A stretch of DNA of 5,267 nt from NCBI GenBank assembly GCA_947071365.1, contig CAMTFT010000162.1, forward strand, positions 1 through 5,267, written 5' to 3'. The notes under the pieces were generated by a model, which was not told the origin of the DNA, searched no databases, and saw only the letters and a program-made list of their open reading frames with translations. The stretch's first letter is position 1, and each line of letters opens with the position of its first letter. Of the stretch, positions 1 through 5,267 are shown in pieces. Made by a program: the position numbers and the translations under genes. The DNA is from an uncultured bacterium. GTDB taxonomy: Bacteria > Bacillota > Clostridia > Lachnospirales > Lachnospiraceae.

Positions 1-90
1 CCTTGGCCTTGGAGCGTCAAAGAACGGCCATATTCTGGAAAGAAAGGTTCGATAAAAAGGCAATTGTGAACAGGATCATTCTGTTCGGAG
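1..90 (+). other. 3' end of an upstream transcription unit, gene not identifiable
   Basis: A strong plus-strand terminator follows at 93-135, so a transcript must enter from the left. If a coding sequence ends here, frame 2 gives LGLGASKNGHILERKVR and stops at 53-55, while frame 1 gives an unremarkable basic peptide and stops at 67-69. Neither tail has a motif I recognise; frame 2 looks slightly more protein-like. Frame 3 stays open to 209 but runs straight through the terminator, so it is unlikely to be real. The frame and product remain undetermined. Confidence 0.3.
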
Positions 91-92
91 GG

Positions 93-135
93 AAAGACTT
101 TTATTGTGGCAGAGGCCATGATAAAGGTCTTTTTT
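93..135 (+). terminator. Strong Rho-independent terminator of the upstream gene
   Basis: AAAGACTTTTAT at 93-104 pairs with ATAAAGGTCTTT at 121-132 with one G-T wobble. The helix continues inward through 105-110 with 115-120 (TGTGGC with GCCATG, two more wobbles), closing on a four-base AGAG loop at 111-114. This makes about 18 base pairs, followed by a T-rich tract (130-140, interrupted by one C). It ends the unit entering from the left and separates it from the promoter at 229-237. Confidence 0.85.
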
Positions 136-173
136 CTTTTAACATTAACAGATACCCGTCTTTCTTTCATTAT

Positions 174-211
174 TGTAAGGTTCCCACGGCAAATGTAAGG
201 TGGGTGTAAGG
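174..211 (+). promoter_or_regulatory. Triple TGTAAGG repeat, candidate response-regulator binding site
   Basis: TGTAAGG occurs at 174-180, 194-200 and 205-211, all in the same orientation. The last two start 11 bases apart, about one helical turn, and the first lies 20 bases further upstream. Head-to-tail half-sites at 11-base phasing are typical of OmpR/PhoB-class response regulators. The last copy ends 20 bases before the -10 at 232-237, so it overlaps the place where a -35 hexamer should be, and no good -35 is visible there. An activator-dependent promoter is the inference. No two-component gene lies in the window. Confidence 0.5.
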
Positions 212-228
212 ATTATTCCAATGGATTC

Positions 229-237
229 TGCTATACT
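229..237 (+). promoter_or_regulatory. Extended -10 promoter element (TGcTATACT)
   Basis: TG at 229-230, one base, then TATACT at 232-237 is a near-consensus extended -10 for the housekeeping sigma factor. The -35 position (about 209-214, AGGATT) is poor, which fits either an extended -10 promoter or activation from the TGTAAGG repeats just upstream. Transcription would start near 243-245, giving a leader of roughly 60 bases before the ATG at 305. It lies downstream of the terminator at 93-135 and would drive the 305-904 and 956-2131 genes. Confidence 0.5.
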
Positions 238-304
238 TGTATCTGTCAGGGGCGCACCTCAGAATCAGAAATTGCAGCGTGACAGTAATATCGAGGGGAA
301 TGTT

Positions 305-904
305 ATGACAGAAAGAAAAAAGCAGAAATCATTTACAGAAAAAATCGGCCATGTCTTTGCAGGAAAACAGGATTCGTTCTGGCCCATGGTTATGATATTT
401 TTCACCATGAGCCTGACCGGGTGGATATGGGAGGTGTGCCTTCACCTGATTTCAGAGGGGCGTTTTGTGAACCGCGGACTCCTTCATGGACCGTGGTTGC
501 CTATTTATGGTTATGGGAGTATACTGATCCTGATCGCGCTTCGCAGGTTGCGCCAAAAGCCGCTGTTGGAATTTCTGGCGATCGTCCTTCTGTGCGGCTG
601 TCTTGAGTATGGCATATCATGGTTTCTGGAACAGGCATATGACGGAATGCGATGGTGGGATTACAGTGATTATTTCCTGAATCTGAACGGGAGGATCTGC
701 GTGGAAGGGCTGCTGGCCTTTGGCATCGGCGGGATGGCGATCGTATATGTATATGCGCCGTTTCTCGATCGCCTCTTCAGGCGCATACCGAAAAAAATAC
801 TCGTGACGGTATGCCTGGTACTGATCCTGATTTTTAGTGTGGATCTGATATATTCATGCAAAAATCCGAACCTTGGTACTGGGATCGCCAGATGCTGTCA
901 GTAA
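305..904 (+). CDS. PF06541-family multi-pass membrane protein (putative ABC transporter permease)
   Basis: A 199-residue integral membrane protein of the family annotated as 'putative ABC-transporter type IV' (CmpB-like, PF06541). Family hallmarks are visible in order: GWIWEV (39-44), NRGLLHGPWLPIYGYG (56-71), LEYGISWFLE (100-109), WWDYSDYFLNLNGRIC (117-132) and a Gly-rich helix after 135. Hydrophobic segments lie near 26-44, 64-80, 88-107, 131-152 and 164-184, after a basic cytoplasmic N-terminus. I chose the ATG at 305 because GAGGGG (294-299) sits just upstream. The same frame is open from 200, but that extension lacks a ribosome site, is not hydrophobic and would overlap the promoter region. 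The biochemical role of the family is not established; no ATPase partner is adjacent, so the transporter label is weak. It lies 51 bases upstream of a membrane metallophosphoesterase and probably shares its transcript. Confidence 0.85.
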   Translation: MTERKKQKSFTEKIGHVFAGKQDSFWPMVMIFFTMSLTGWIWEVCLHLISEGRFVNRGLLHGPWLPIYGYGSILILIALRRLRQKPLLEFLAIVLLCGCLEYGISWFLEQAYDGMRWWDYSDYFLNLNGRICVEGLLAFGIGGMAIVYVYAPFLDRLFRRIPKKILVTVCLVLILIFSVDLIYSCKNPNLGTGIARCCQ

Positions 905-955
905 AACAGAGATACGAAAAAATCAGGTATTGTAAAGTTAGAGTATGGAGAGAGT

Positions 956-2131
956 ATGATTGCTGTTTATTTGTCACCGGTTTATATTTTGGTTAACTGC
1001 TATCTGCTGATTCGGATTCACAGATGGCTTGGTGCATGTAATCCGCTGTTCAAAAAGACATGGATGCGTGTTGGGATCAGTCTGGTCTATGCATGGCTGG
1101 CATCATCCGTAGGGGTCGCGTTTTTCCTGCCTGCGGGGCCGGTCAGAAGAGCCATGAAACTTGTCAGCAATTATTGGCTTGGGATACTGCTGTATCTGCT
1201 ATTGGTTGTCCTTACGGCGGATTTGATTTGTTTGCTGCATTTCTTTATCACGAAACGAAGGCTGAAATGCCGGATTGCTGTATCGGGAGGGATATGTGCC
1301 GTGGCAGTTCTTGTGCTCAGCGCATGGGGAATATACAATGCCCGTATCATCCATGTCACACCGTATGATATTACGGTCAATAAAGATGGCGGAGGATTAA
1401 AAGATCTGAATGTGGTATTAGTCGCTGATTTGCACCTGGGCTACAACATTGGAGCAGCACACATGAGACAGATGGTGGACAGGATCAATGAGCAGAATGC
1501 GGACGTTGTGGTAATTGCAGGTGATATCTTTGACAATGAATACGAAGCTCTTGATGATCCGGCAGAACTGATTGCGATACTGCAAAAAATCCGTTCAAAG
1601 TACGGCGTTTATGCCTGCTATGGGAATCACGATGTGGAGGAGAAAATACTGACAGGTTTTACGTTTGGCGGAAGCAAAAAGAAAGAGAGCAGCCTGCAGA
1701 TGGATGAGTTTTTGAAGAAGGCCGGTATTCATTTGCTGCAAGATGAGGCAGAGCTGATCGATGACAGCTTTTATCTGTATGGCAGGCCGGACGCACAGCG
1801 GCCCGGGCGAGGGATCAGCAGGAGAAAAACTGCCGCTGAACTGATGAAGGGGCTTGATACGGAGAAAACGGTGATCGTGATCGACCACGAACCGAAGGAG
1901 CTTCAGGAGCTGGCGGATGCCGGTGTGGATGTTGATCTGTGCGGCCATACCCACGACGGCCAGATGTTCCCGGGGAATCTGATCACAGAGTTTATGTGGG
2001 AAAATTCATATGGTTATCTGAAAAAGGATCGTATGCATAATATCGTGACTTCGGGTGTCGGGCTTTTTGGGCCGAATATGCGTGTGGGTACGGTTGCAGA
2101 GATTTGTTCTATACGGGTGCATTTTCAATAA
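956..2131 (+). CDS. Membrane-anchored calcineurin-like metallophosphoesterase (YkuE-like)
   Basis: A 391-residue protein with an N-terminal membrane part and a metallophosphoesterase domain. Hydrophobic segments lie at about 3-21, 40-58, 73-97 and 106-127; the catalytic domain starts near 150. All dinuclear-metal motifs of the calcineurin-like family are present: D158-x-H160 (ADLHLG), G189-D190 (VIAGD), G223-N-H-D226, H311 (DHEP) and G330-H-T-H333. The VTSGVGLFGP block at 364-373 is typical of the YkuE/YaeI-type branch. By family, it hydrolyses phosphoesters at the membrane surface, possibly lipid or cell-envelope substrates; the actual substrate cannot be read from sequence. The start at 956 is supported by GGAGAG at 947-952. 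No clear terminator follows: the inverted repeat GCAGG/CCTGC at 2135-2162 lacks a T-tract. It is probably the second gene of an operon with 305-904. Confidence 0.9.
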   Translation: MIAVYLSPVYILVNCYLLIRIHRWLGACNPLFKKTWMRVGISLVYAWLASSVGVAFFLPAGPVRRAMKLVSNYWLGILLYLLLVVLTADLICLLHFFITKRRLKCRIAVSGGICAVAVLVLSAWGIYNARIIHVTPYDITVNKDGGGLKDLNVVLVADLHLGYNIGAAHMRQMVDRINEQNADVVVIAGDIFDNEYEALDDPAELIAILQKIRSKYGVYACYGNHDVEEKILTGFTFGGSKKKESSLQMDEFLKKAGIHLLQDEAELIDDSFYLYGRPDAQRPGRGISRRKTAAELMKGLDTEKTVIVIDHEPKELQELADAGVDVDLCGHTHDGQMFPGNLITEFMWENSYGYLKKDRMHNIVTSGVGLFGPNMRVGTVAEICSIRVHFQ

Positions 2132-2236
2132 GAGGCAGGGGCGAGGGGCGGAAAGAACCTGCTGGATAAAAGAGTACAGAATTATTAAATTACTTGGAAA
2201 AGGTAATGATTCAAATCCCTGTTGAAGGAGGGCAAC

Positions 2237-2689
2237 ATGAGCGAATACAGATATTGTACATTAAAAGAAGTGCCGGAATTAAAGGATACAGCAGCCGAAT
2301 GGTTTCACAATAAATGGGGAGTGCCCAGGGAAGCTTATCTTGAATGCATGGCCGCATATTTGGATGATAAAACTGAACTCGGCTGGTATCTATGCCTTGA
2401 GAAGGACAGAATTATAGGCGGCATGGGAGTCATCGAAAATGATTTTCATGATAGAAAAGACCTGACTCCAAATGTTTGCGCCGTATACACAGAAGAGGAC
2501 CATCGCTGCAAAGGCATAGCGGGACACTTGCTTGATATGGTCGTAAATGATATGAGATCAAAGGGAATCACCCCTGTTTATCTTATCACAGACCATATTG
2601 GATTTTACGAGCGATATGGATGGGAGTTTTTATGCATGGTGCAGGGAGACGGTGAGCCTGATATGACAAGAATGTATGTTCACAGATAA
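2237..2689 (+). CDS. GNAT-family N-acetyltransferase
   Basis: A 150-residue protein of GNAT length. The acetyl-CoA pyrophosphate-binding motif A is seen as R90-C-K-G93-I-A95-G96 following the beta strand NVCAVYT (79-85). The C-terminal GFYERYGWEF (122-131) is the usual motif B region with the conserved Tyr that often acts as general acid. Family knowledge gives transfer of an acetyl group from acetyl-CoA to an amine; the acceptor is unknown. I start at the ATG at 2237 because AAGGAGGG (2225-2232) is an excellent ribosome site four bases upstream. A TTG at 2222 in the same frame lies before this site and is rejected. No convincing -35/-10 pair is seen in 2132-2236. It converges on the HxlR gene with only eight bases between stop codons and no visible terminator hairpin. 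Confidence 0.88.
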   Translation: MSEYRYCTLKEVPELKDTAAEWFHNKWGVPREAYLECMAAYLDDKTELGWYLCLEKDRIIGGMGVIENDFHDRKDLTPNVCAVYTEEDHRCKGIAGHLLDMVVNDMRSKGITPVYLITDHIGFYERYGWEFLCMVQGDGEPDMTRMYVHR

Positions 2690-2697
2690 CCTTCCTG

Positions 2698-3030
2698 CTA
2701 TAGACGATGCTTATCTCCCCAATCACACATCTGGTCAAGGATCGGAATAAGAGATTTCCCGCGCTCCGTTAAACTGTATTCAACTTTTGGCGGAATTTGC
2801 GGGTATTCTTCCCGGTGAATCAGGCCATCGGCTTCCAATTCTTTCAAGGTAGCGCTCAGTGTTTTGTATGAAATCGTTCCGATATATTTTTTCAATTCAT
2901 TGAAGCGAACAACCTCATATTCCATCAGTGTATACAGGATAAACATTTTATATTTCCCCTGAATCAGCGACATGGTATAACTGAAACCTGTTTCCTCCAG
3001 TTTGGCATTTTGAATGCACGATACGCTCAT
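2698..3030 (-). CDS. HxlR-family winged-helix transcriptional regulator with N-terminal Cys
   Basis: A 110-residue winged helix protein covering the whole HxlR domain (PF01638), at the family's usual size. Recognisable blocks are GKYKMFILYTL (25-35), RFNELKKYIGTISYKTLSATLKELEADGL (42-70, quoted as RFNEL plus the recognition helix TLSATLKELE) and the wing PKVEYSLTERGKSL (81-94), ending in a dimerisation helix with a WG motif (104-105). Two cysteines are present, C5 and C102. In B. subtilis YodB and HypR, related proteins, an N-terminal Cys senses quinones, diamide or hypochlorite by thiol switching; C5 sits where YodB has C6. The start is supported by AAGGAGAG (complement of 3037-3044). The gene is divergent from two flavoprotein oxidoreductases, across a region with tandem repeats, so it probably represses them and itself. 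The inducing signal is inference only. Confidence 0.88.
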   Translation of the reverse strand: MSVSCIQNAKLEETGFSYTMSLIQGKYKMFILYTLMEYEVVRFNELKKYIGTISYKTLSATLKELEADGLIHREEYPQIPPKVEYSLTERGKSLIPILDQMCDWGDKHRL

Positions 3031-3047
3031 TTTACGCTCTCCTTTTG

Positions 3048-3096
3048 GTAAGTATTAAACTTCGGTGTAAGTATCGCACTTCAATGTGCGTACTTG
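3048..3096. promoter_or_regulatory. Tandem 19-bp operator-like repeats between hxlR-type gene and flavoprotein genes
   Basis: Two consecutive copies of GTAAGTATNNNACTTCNNT occupy 3048-3066 and 3067-3085 with no gap. Each contains the dyad AAGT-N5-ACTT (3051-3062 region and 3070-3081). A third, inverted half-site GTACTTG follows at 3090-3096, and CGCAC/GTGCG (3075-3079 and 3086-3090) forms a nested inverted repeat. Dyads of this GTAAGT/ACTTAC type are compatible with HxlR-family dimers. The array lies 17 bases upstream of the minus-strand regulator's start and touches the plus-strand -35 (3094-3099), so binding could block both directions. A TGcGATACT element on the minus strand (3070-3078) may be the regulator's own extended -10. 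Confidence 0.65.
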
Positions 3097-3121
3097 TTTT
3101 TTGTCCTATTCTTGCTATGAT
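3094..3121 (+). promoter_or_regulatory. Promoter of the flavoprotein operon
   Basis: TATGAT at 3116-3121 is preceded by TGc at 3113-3115, an extended -10. A weak -35, TTGTTT, lies at 3094-3099, with a 16-base spacer. The -35 overlaps the last operator half-site (GTACTTG, 3090-3096), which is where a repressor would exclude RNA polymerase. Predicted transcription start is near 3128, leaving a leader of about 45 bases before the ATG at 3174. Confidence 0.55.
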
Positions 3122-3173
3122 TGTAATATCAGTAGCGGGAAAAGTCAATCCCGCAGAATTGGAGGAATTTTGT

Positions 3174-3719
3174 ATGAGCAAGAAGATTGTAGTGATTACA
3201 GGAAGTCCACGTAAAAACGGAAACAGTTTTGCCATGACGGACGCATTTATTAAAGTAGCCGAGGAAAAGGGGCATATCGTTACCCGTTTTGATGCCGCTA
3301 TGAGAAATGTAGGAGGCTGTCATGCATGTGAAACCTGCTTTAAGACCGGGAAGGCCTGCTCGTTCGATGACGATTTCAATACCATTGCACCGGCGATCTT
3401 AGAGGCAGATGCTGTGGTCTTTACAACCCCTGTCTACTGGTATTCCATTCCGGCACAGATCAAAGGTGTCATTGATAAGCTGTTTTCTTTCTGTGTGGCG
3501 GGGAAGGACATTGCAGGCAAGGAATGTGCATTGATTACGTGCTGTGAAGAAGATGATATGTCTGTTATGGACGGCGTCCGTATTCCGGTTGAGCGTTCTG
3601 CTGCTCTGATGAAATGGAAAATGGTTGGTGAAGTGTTGATTCCAGGCGTCCTGAACGCAGGCGATATTGAAAAGACGGATGGATGCAAACAGGCCGCAGC
3701 TCTGGCAGAGAAGATTTGA
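3174..3719 (+). CDS. Flavodoxin-fold NAD(P)H-dependent oxidoreductase with compact four-Cys motif
   Basis: A 181-residue flavodoxin-like protein (NADPH-dependent FMN reductase / iron-sulfur flavoprotein group). The FMN phosphate loop is GSPRKNGNS (10-18) after the first strand KIVVIT, and TPVYWYSIPAQIKGVIDK (85-102) is the family's second flavin contact region. Between them lies C49-x2-C52-x2-C55-x6-C62 followed by DDDF, which fits the compact CX2CX2CX4-7C motif of archaeal/clostridial iron-sulfur flavoproteins, so a 4Fe-4S cluster is possible but not proven. Likely cytosolic and carries out electron transfer or reduction of quinones, nitro- or azo-compounds; the substrate is unknown. I use the ATG at 3174 with GGAGG at 3161-3165; the frame is open upstream to 3045, but that extension covers the operator and promoter. 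It is divergent from the HxlR gene and followed after 20 bases by a paralogue. Confidence 0.88.
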   Translation: MSKKIVVITGSPRKNGNSFAMTDAFIKVAEEKGHIVTRFDAAMRNVGGCHACETCFKTGKACSFDDDFNTIAPAILEADAVVFTTPVYWYSIPAQIKGVIDKLFSFCVAGKDIAGKECALITCCEEDDMSVMDGVRIPVERSAALMKWKMVGEVLIPGVLNAGDIEKTDGCKQAAALAEKI

Positions 3720-3739
3720 GTGAAGGGGAGATAACGGGT

Positions 3740-4291
3740 ATGGCAAAGAAGATTGTGATATTAAACGGAAGTCCCCGCAAAAACGGAAATACGTCCGCAT
3801 TAGTAAAGAAATTCACGGAAGGGGCAGAAAGCGTTGGAAATACAGTAACCGAATTTTTTCTTGACAGGATGGATATTCATGGCTGTAAAGGCTGTTTTGG
3901 CGGCCACAGCAGCCGGGAATGTCCCTGTGTCCAGAAAGATGATATGACGCAGATATATCCCGCTGTCAAAGATTGTGATGTGATCGTTCTTGCAACGCCG
4001 CTGTACTACTGGAACATGAGCGGCCAGATCCGAACGGCGATCGACCGCCTGTTTGCGCTGGAGGAAGGTGATGGCAATCTGCTCCGTGGACACGGCAGAG
4101 CGAGCGCACTTTTGATGGCGGCTGAGGGGAAGGGTTTTGGTGATGTTTTGACGTATTATGACCACCTGATGGAGCATTTAAAGTGGGAAAATCTCGGTCA
4201 TGTTCTCGCTGGGGGCAACGGAGATGTAGGCGACATTGCGGGAAAACTTGAACTTGAGCAGGCCTATGAGCTTGGAAAGTCTATTCAGTAA
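3740..4291 (+). CDS. Second flavodoxin-fold NAD(P)H-dependent oxidoreductase, variant Cys motif
   Basis: A 183-residue paralogue of the upstream gene, starting KKIVILNGSPRKNGNTSAL where the first reads KKIVVITGSPRKNGNSFAM. The FMN loop is GSPRKNGNT (10-18) and the second flavin region is TPLYYWNMSGQIRTAIDR (86-103). The cysteine segment differs: C49-x2-C52, then Gly55 where the third Cys would be, a longer GHSSRE insert, and C61-x-C63 before QKDDM. It may therefore not hold the same cluster as its neighbour. It probably reduces flavin-accessible substrates with NAD(P)H; specificity is unknown. The ATG at 3740 has GGGGAG at 3725-3730 nine bases upstream. The same frame is open from 3683 but overlaps the first gene's end and lacks a better site. 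Spacing of 20 bases and a terminator at 4309-4343 make a two-gene operon. Confidence 0.88.
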   Translation: MAKKIVILNGSPRKNGNTSALVKKFTEGAESVGNTVTEFFLDRMDIHGCKGCFGGHSSRECPCVQKDDMTQIYPAVKDCDVIVLATPLYYWNMSGQIRTAIDRLFALEEGDGNLLRGHGRASALLMAAEGKGFGDVLTYYDHLMEHLKWENLGHVLAGGNGDVGDIAGKLELEQAYELGKSIQ

Positions 4292-4308
4292 ATCGCGGAA
4301 AGAAAAGG

Positions 4309-4343
4309 CAAAAGCTGATTGTCTGGCAGTCAGCTTTTGTTTT
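4309..4343. terminator. Bidirectional Rho-independent terminator
   Basis: CAAAAGCTGA (4309-4318) and TCAGCTTTTG (4330-4339) form a perfect 10-bp stem around an 11-base loop. On the plus strand the stem runs into TTTTGTTTTCC, ending the flavoprotein operon 17 bases after its stop. On the minus strand the same stem is followed by CCTTTTCTTT and begins four bases beyond the stop codon of the 4348-5136 gene. It therefore serves both convergent units. Confidence 0.85.
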
Positions 4344-4347
4344 CCTA

Positions 4348-5136
4348 TTATCGGCATAATTCCTGAATTTTATGGCTTAATGCGTTGGGAACACTCCGAG
4401 GGCCGCGGACGGCATAAACACCGTATTCCTTCAGCGTATCTAAAGTCAGTTGTTTTTCCTCAAACCTGTATTGAAGTGAGATTTTCATGACACGACTCAT
4501 GCTTACTTTTCCATCACTATAATCATAGGGAATATCAACCTCTTCTGCCTTGCACTTGTATAAAATAGCAGAACGGGGAGCTGCTACATACATGTAGATA
4601 ATATCTCCAACCATGATATTGCTGCTCTGCTTCCACAAAATAGTATTGCTTTCGGAAAATGCCTTTTCAAGATCAAAGTATTTGGGGTTTGCAGGTACGA
4701 TCCATTCCGTATTTCCGAAGCGGGTCGATTTTTTCTGTTTTTTACTTTTACTTGAAGTGAGGTCAAAGCTCATTTCCAGAAGGTTGAAGATCCTCTCTTT
4801 ATCAACAGTTCCGTCTAAAAGGATCGTGATCCAGTTCCCCTTATGTAAATGGTAGGCAGGTAAGAAGCCCTCCTGCATTTGCAGGGAACCCTTCAGGATC
4901 GGGTCACACTTGATATTCAGAATGTCAATGAGTTCCCCGCTGGAAAGGCCAAGTCTGTGTCCTGACACATCCATAATGAGGCCATACCATTTTTTATTGT
5001 CTTTGTGCCGCAGGACGGCATATTCAGGCTGGGATCTCCACGGGTAATCTGGAACTGTTTCGTATTTTTCCAGGGCATATTTCAGTATGTCATCCCGGTA
5101 TGAGCTATTCGTTGTTTTTGTGCTTGTCTGTTTCAT
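4348..5136 (-). CDS. YjbR/MmcQ-EVE-like two-domain protein
   Basis: A 262-residue fusion. Residues about 13-127 match the MmcQ/YjbR fold (PF04237, CyaY-like): PEYAVLRHKDNKKWYGLIMDV (37-57, abbreviated by its core RHKDNKKWYGL), DILNIKCDPIL (71-81) and the signature PAYHLHKGNWITILLDG (93-109). A Lys/Ser-rich linker (128-138) leads to an EVE/PUA-like domain at about 142-260, seen in WIVPANPKYFDL (145-156), ILWKQSSNIMVGDIIYMYVA (166-185) and GPRSVP (245-250). YjbR proteins are called DNA-binding on structural grounds; EVE domains are linked to recognition of modified bases in DNA or RNA. The molecular role of the fusion is not known to me. The ATG at 5136 has GGAG (complement of 5145-5148) eight bases upstream. 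No convincing promoter is seen in 5137-5222, and it is a single-gene unit as far as the window shows. Confidence 0.85.
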   Translation of the reverse strand: MKQTSTKTTNSSYRDDILKYALEKYETVPDYPWRSQPEYAVLRHKDNKKWYGLIMDVSGHRLGLSSGELIDILNIKCDPILKGSLQMQEGFLPAYHLHKGNWITILLDGTVDKERIFNLLEMSFDLTSSKSKKQKKSTRFGNTEWIVPANPKYFDLEKAFSESNTILWKQSSNIMVGDIIYMYVAAPRSAILYKCKAEEVDIPYDYSDGKVSMSRVMKISLQYRFEEKQLTLDTLKEYGVYAVRGPRSVPNALSHKIQELCR

Positions 5137-5222
5137 GTTTGAATCTCCATCTTATAATTTCGTAAAAGCAGGCATCAGATCTGTTTTCAAGACAATCAGC
5201 CCATTTTTGGTACTTGTATCAT

Positions 5223-5267
5223 CTGTCTCTTATACACATCTGACGCTGCCGACGACTTAATAGGTGT
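5223..5267. other. Illumina Nextera adapter read-through (non-genomic contig end)
   Basis: CTGTCTCTTATACACATCT at 5223-5241 is the Tn5 mosaic end used in Nextera kits, in reverse complement. GACGCTGCCGACGA at 5242-5255 completes the read-1 transposase adapter. The next eight bases, CTTAATAG (5256-5263), sit exactly where the i5 index belongs; their complement CTATTAAG is, from memory, Nextera XT index S518. GTGT (5264-5267) is the first part of the P5 oligonucleotide complement. Genomic sequence therefore ends at about 5222, and nothing after it should be annotated biologically. Confidence 0.97.

Noticed and set aside
3..209. 68-residue open frame at the left edge
   Set aside because: It reads through an 18-bp terminator hairpin (93-135) and the TGTAAGG repeats, has no ribosome site and no recognisable motif.
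200..304. N-terminal extension of the PF06541 gene to 200
   Set aside because: It spans the predicted promoter, has no ribosome site, and the ATG at 305 has a good GAGGGG site.
1595..1954. 119-residue minus-strand open frame inside the phosphoesterase gene
   Set aside because: It lies opposite the catalytic GNHD and GHTH region of a well-supported gene and shows no motif of its own.
2135..2162. GCAGG/CCTGC hairpin after the phosphoesterase gene
   Set aside because: The stem is five bases with an 18-base loop and no T-tract follows, so it is not credible as an intrinsic terminator.
2189..2207. ATTAC-N9-GTAAT inverted repeat upstream of the GNAT gene
   Set aside because: The five-base arms are short in an AT-rich stretch and there is no linked promoter or regulator, so chance is a sufficient explanation.
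3045..3173. N-terminal extension of the first flavoprotein to 3045, partly hydrophobic like a signal segment
   Set aside because: It covers the operator repeats and promoter. Family members begin with the short strand just before GSPRKNGN, which fits the ATG at 3174 and its GGAGG site.
3399..4177. Several minus-strand open frames opposite the flavoprotein genes
   Set aside because: They are antisense shadows with no ribosome sites or family motifs, and they overlap strongly supported plus-strand genes.
5223..5241. Tn5/IS50-like transposon mosaic end
   Set aside because: It continues into synthetic Nextera adapter, index and P5 bases, so it is a library artefact and not a mobile element.

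Overview
The window looks like a chromosomal fragment from a low-to-mid GC Gram-positive anaerobe, most likely a gut-type Clostridia (Lachnospiraceae-like). The reasons are strong purine-rich Shine-Dalgarno sites before almost every gene, short intergenic gaps, hairpin plus T-tract terminators, and gene families typical of that group: a PF06541 'putative ABC transporter permease', an HxlR regulator, CxxC-type flavodoxin-fold reductases and a YjbR-EVE fusion. Taxonomy is inference; no rRNA or marker gene is present.

Layout. Bases 1-90 hold only the tail of an upstream transcript, closed by a strong terminator (93-135). A regulatory stretch follows with three TGTAAGG copies (174-211) and an extended -10 (229-237). 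This is the likely promoter of a two-gene membrane operon: a PF06541 membrane protein (305-904) and a membrane-anchored YkuE-like metallophosphoesterase (956-2131). A stand-alone GNAT acetyltransferase (2237-2689) comes next and converges on an HxlR-type repressor gene (2698-3030, minus strand).

The HxlR gene is divergent from two tandem flavodoxin-fold oxidoreductases (3174-3719 and 3740-4291). The shared intergenic region carries two tandem 19-bp repeats, each with an AAGT-N5-ACTT dyad, directly upstream of and touching the flavoprotein promoter. This is a plausible thiol- or electrophile-responsive switch resembling YodB/HypR circuits: the regulator has Cys5 near its N-terminus and the reductases would be its targets. 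The flavoprotein operon and the convergent YjbR-EVE gene (4348-5136, minus strand) share a bidirectional terminator (4309-4343).

The last 45 bases (5223-5267) are not genomic. They match the Illumina Nextera transposase adapter followed by an 8-base i5 index and the first bases of P5, so the genomic sequence ends at about 5222. I found no CRISPR array, RNA gene, insertion sequence or clear mobile element. Apart from the small redox-type regulon, the window looks like ordinary chromosomal content, and I do not see strong evidence of a wholly undescribed system.
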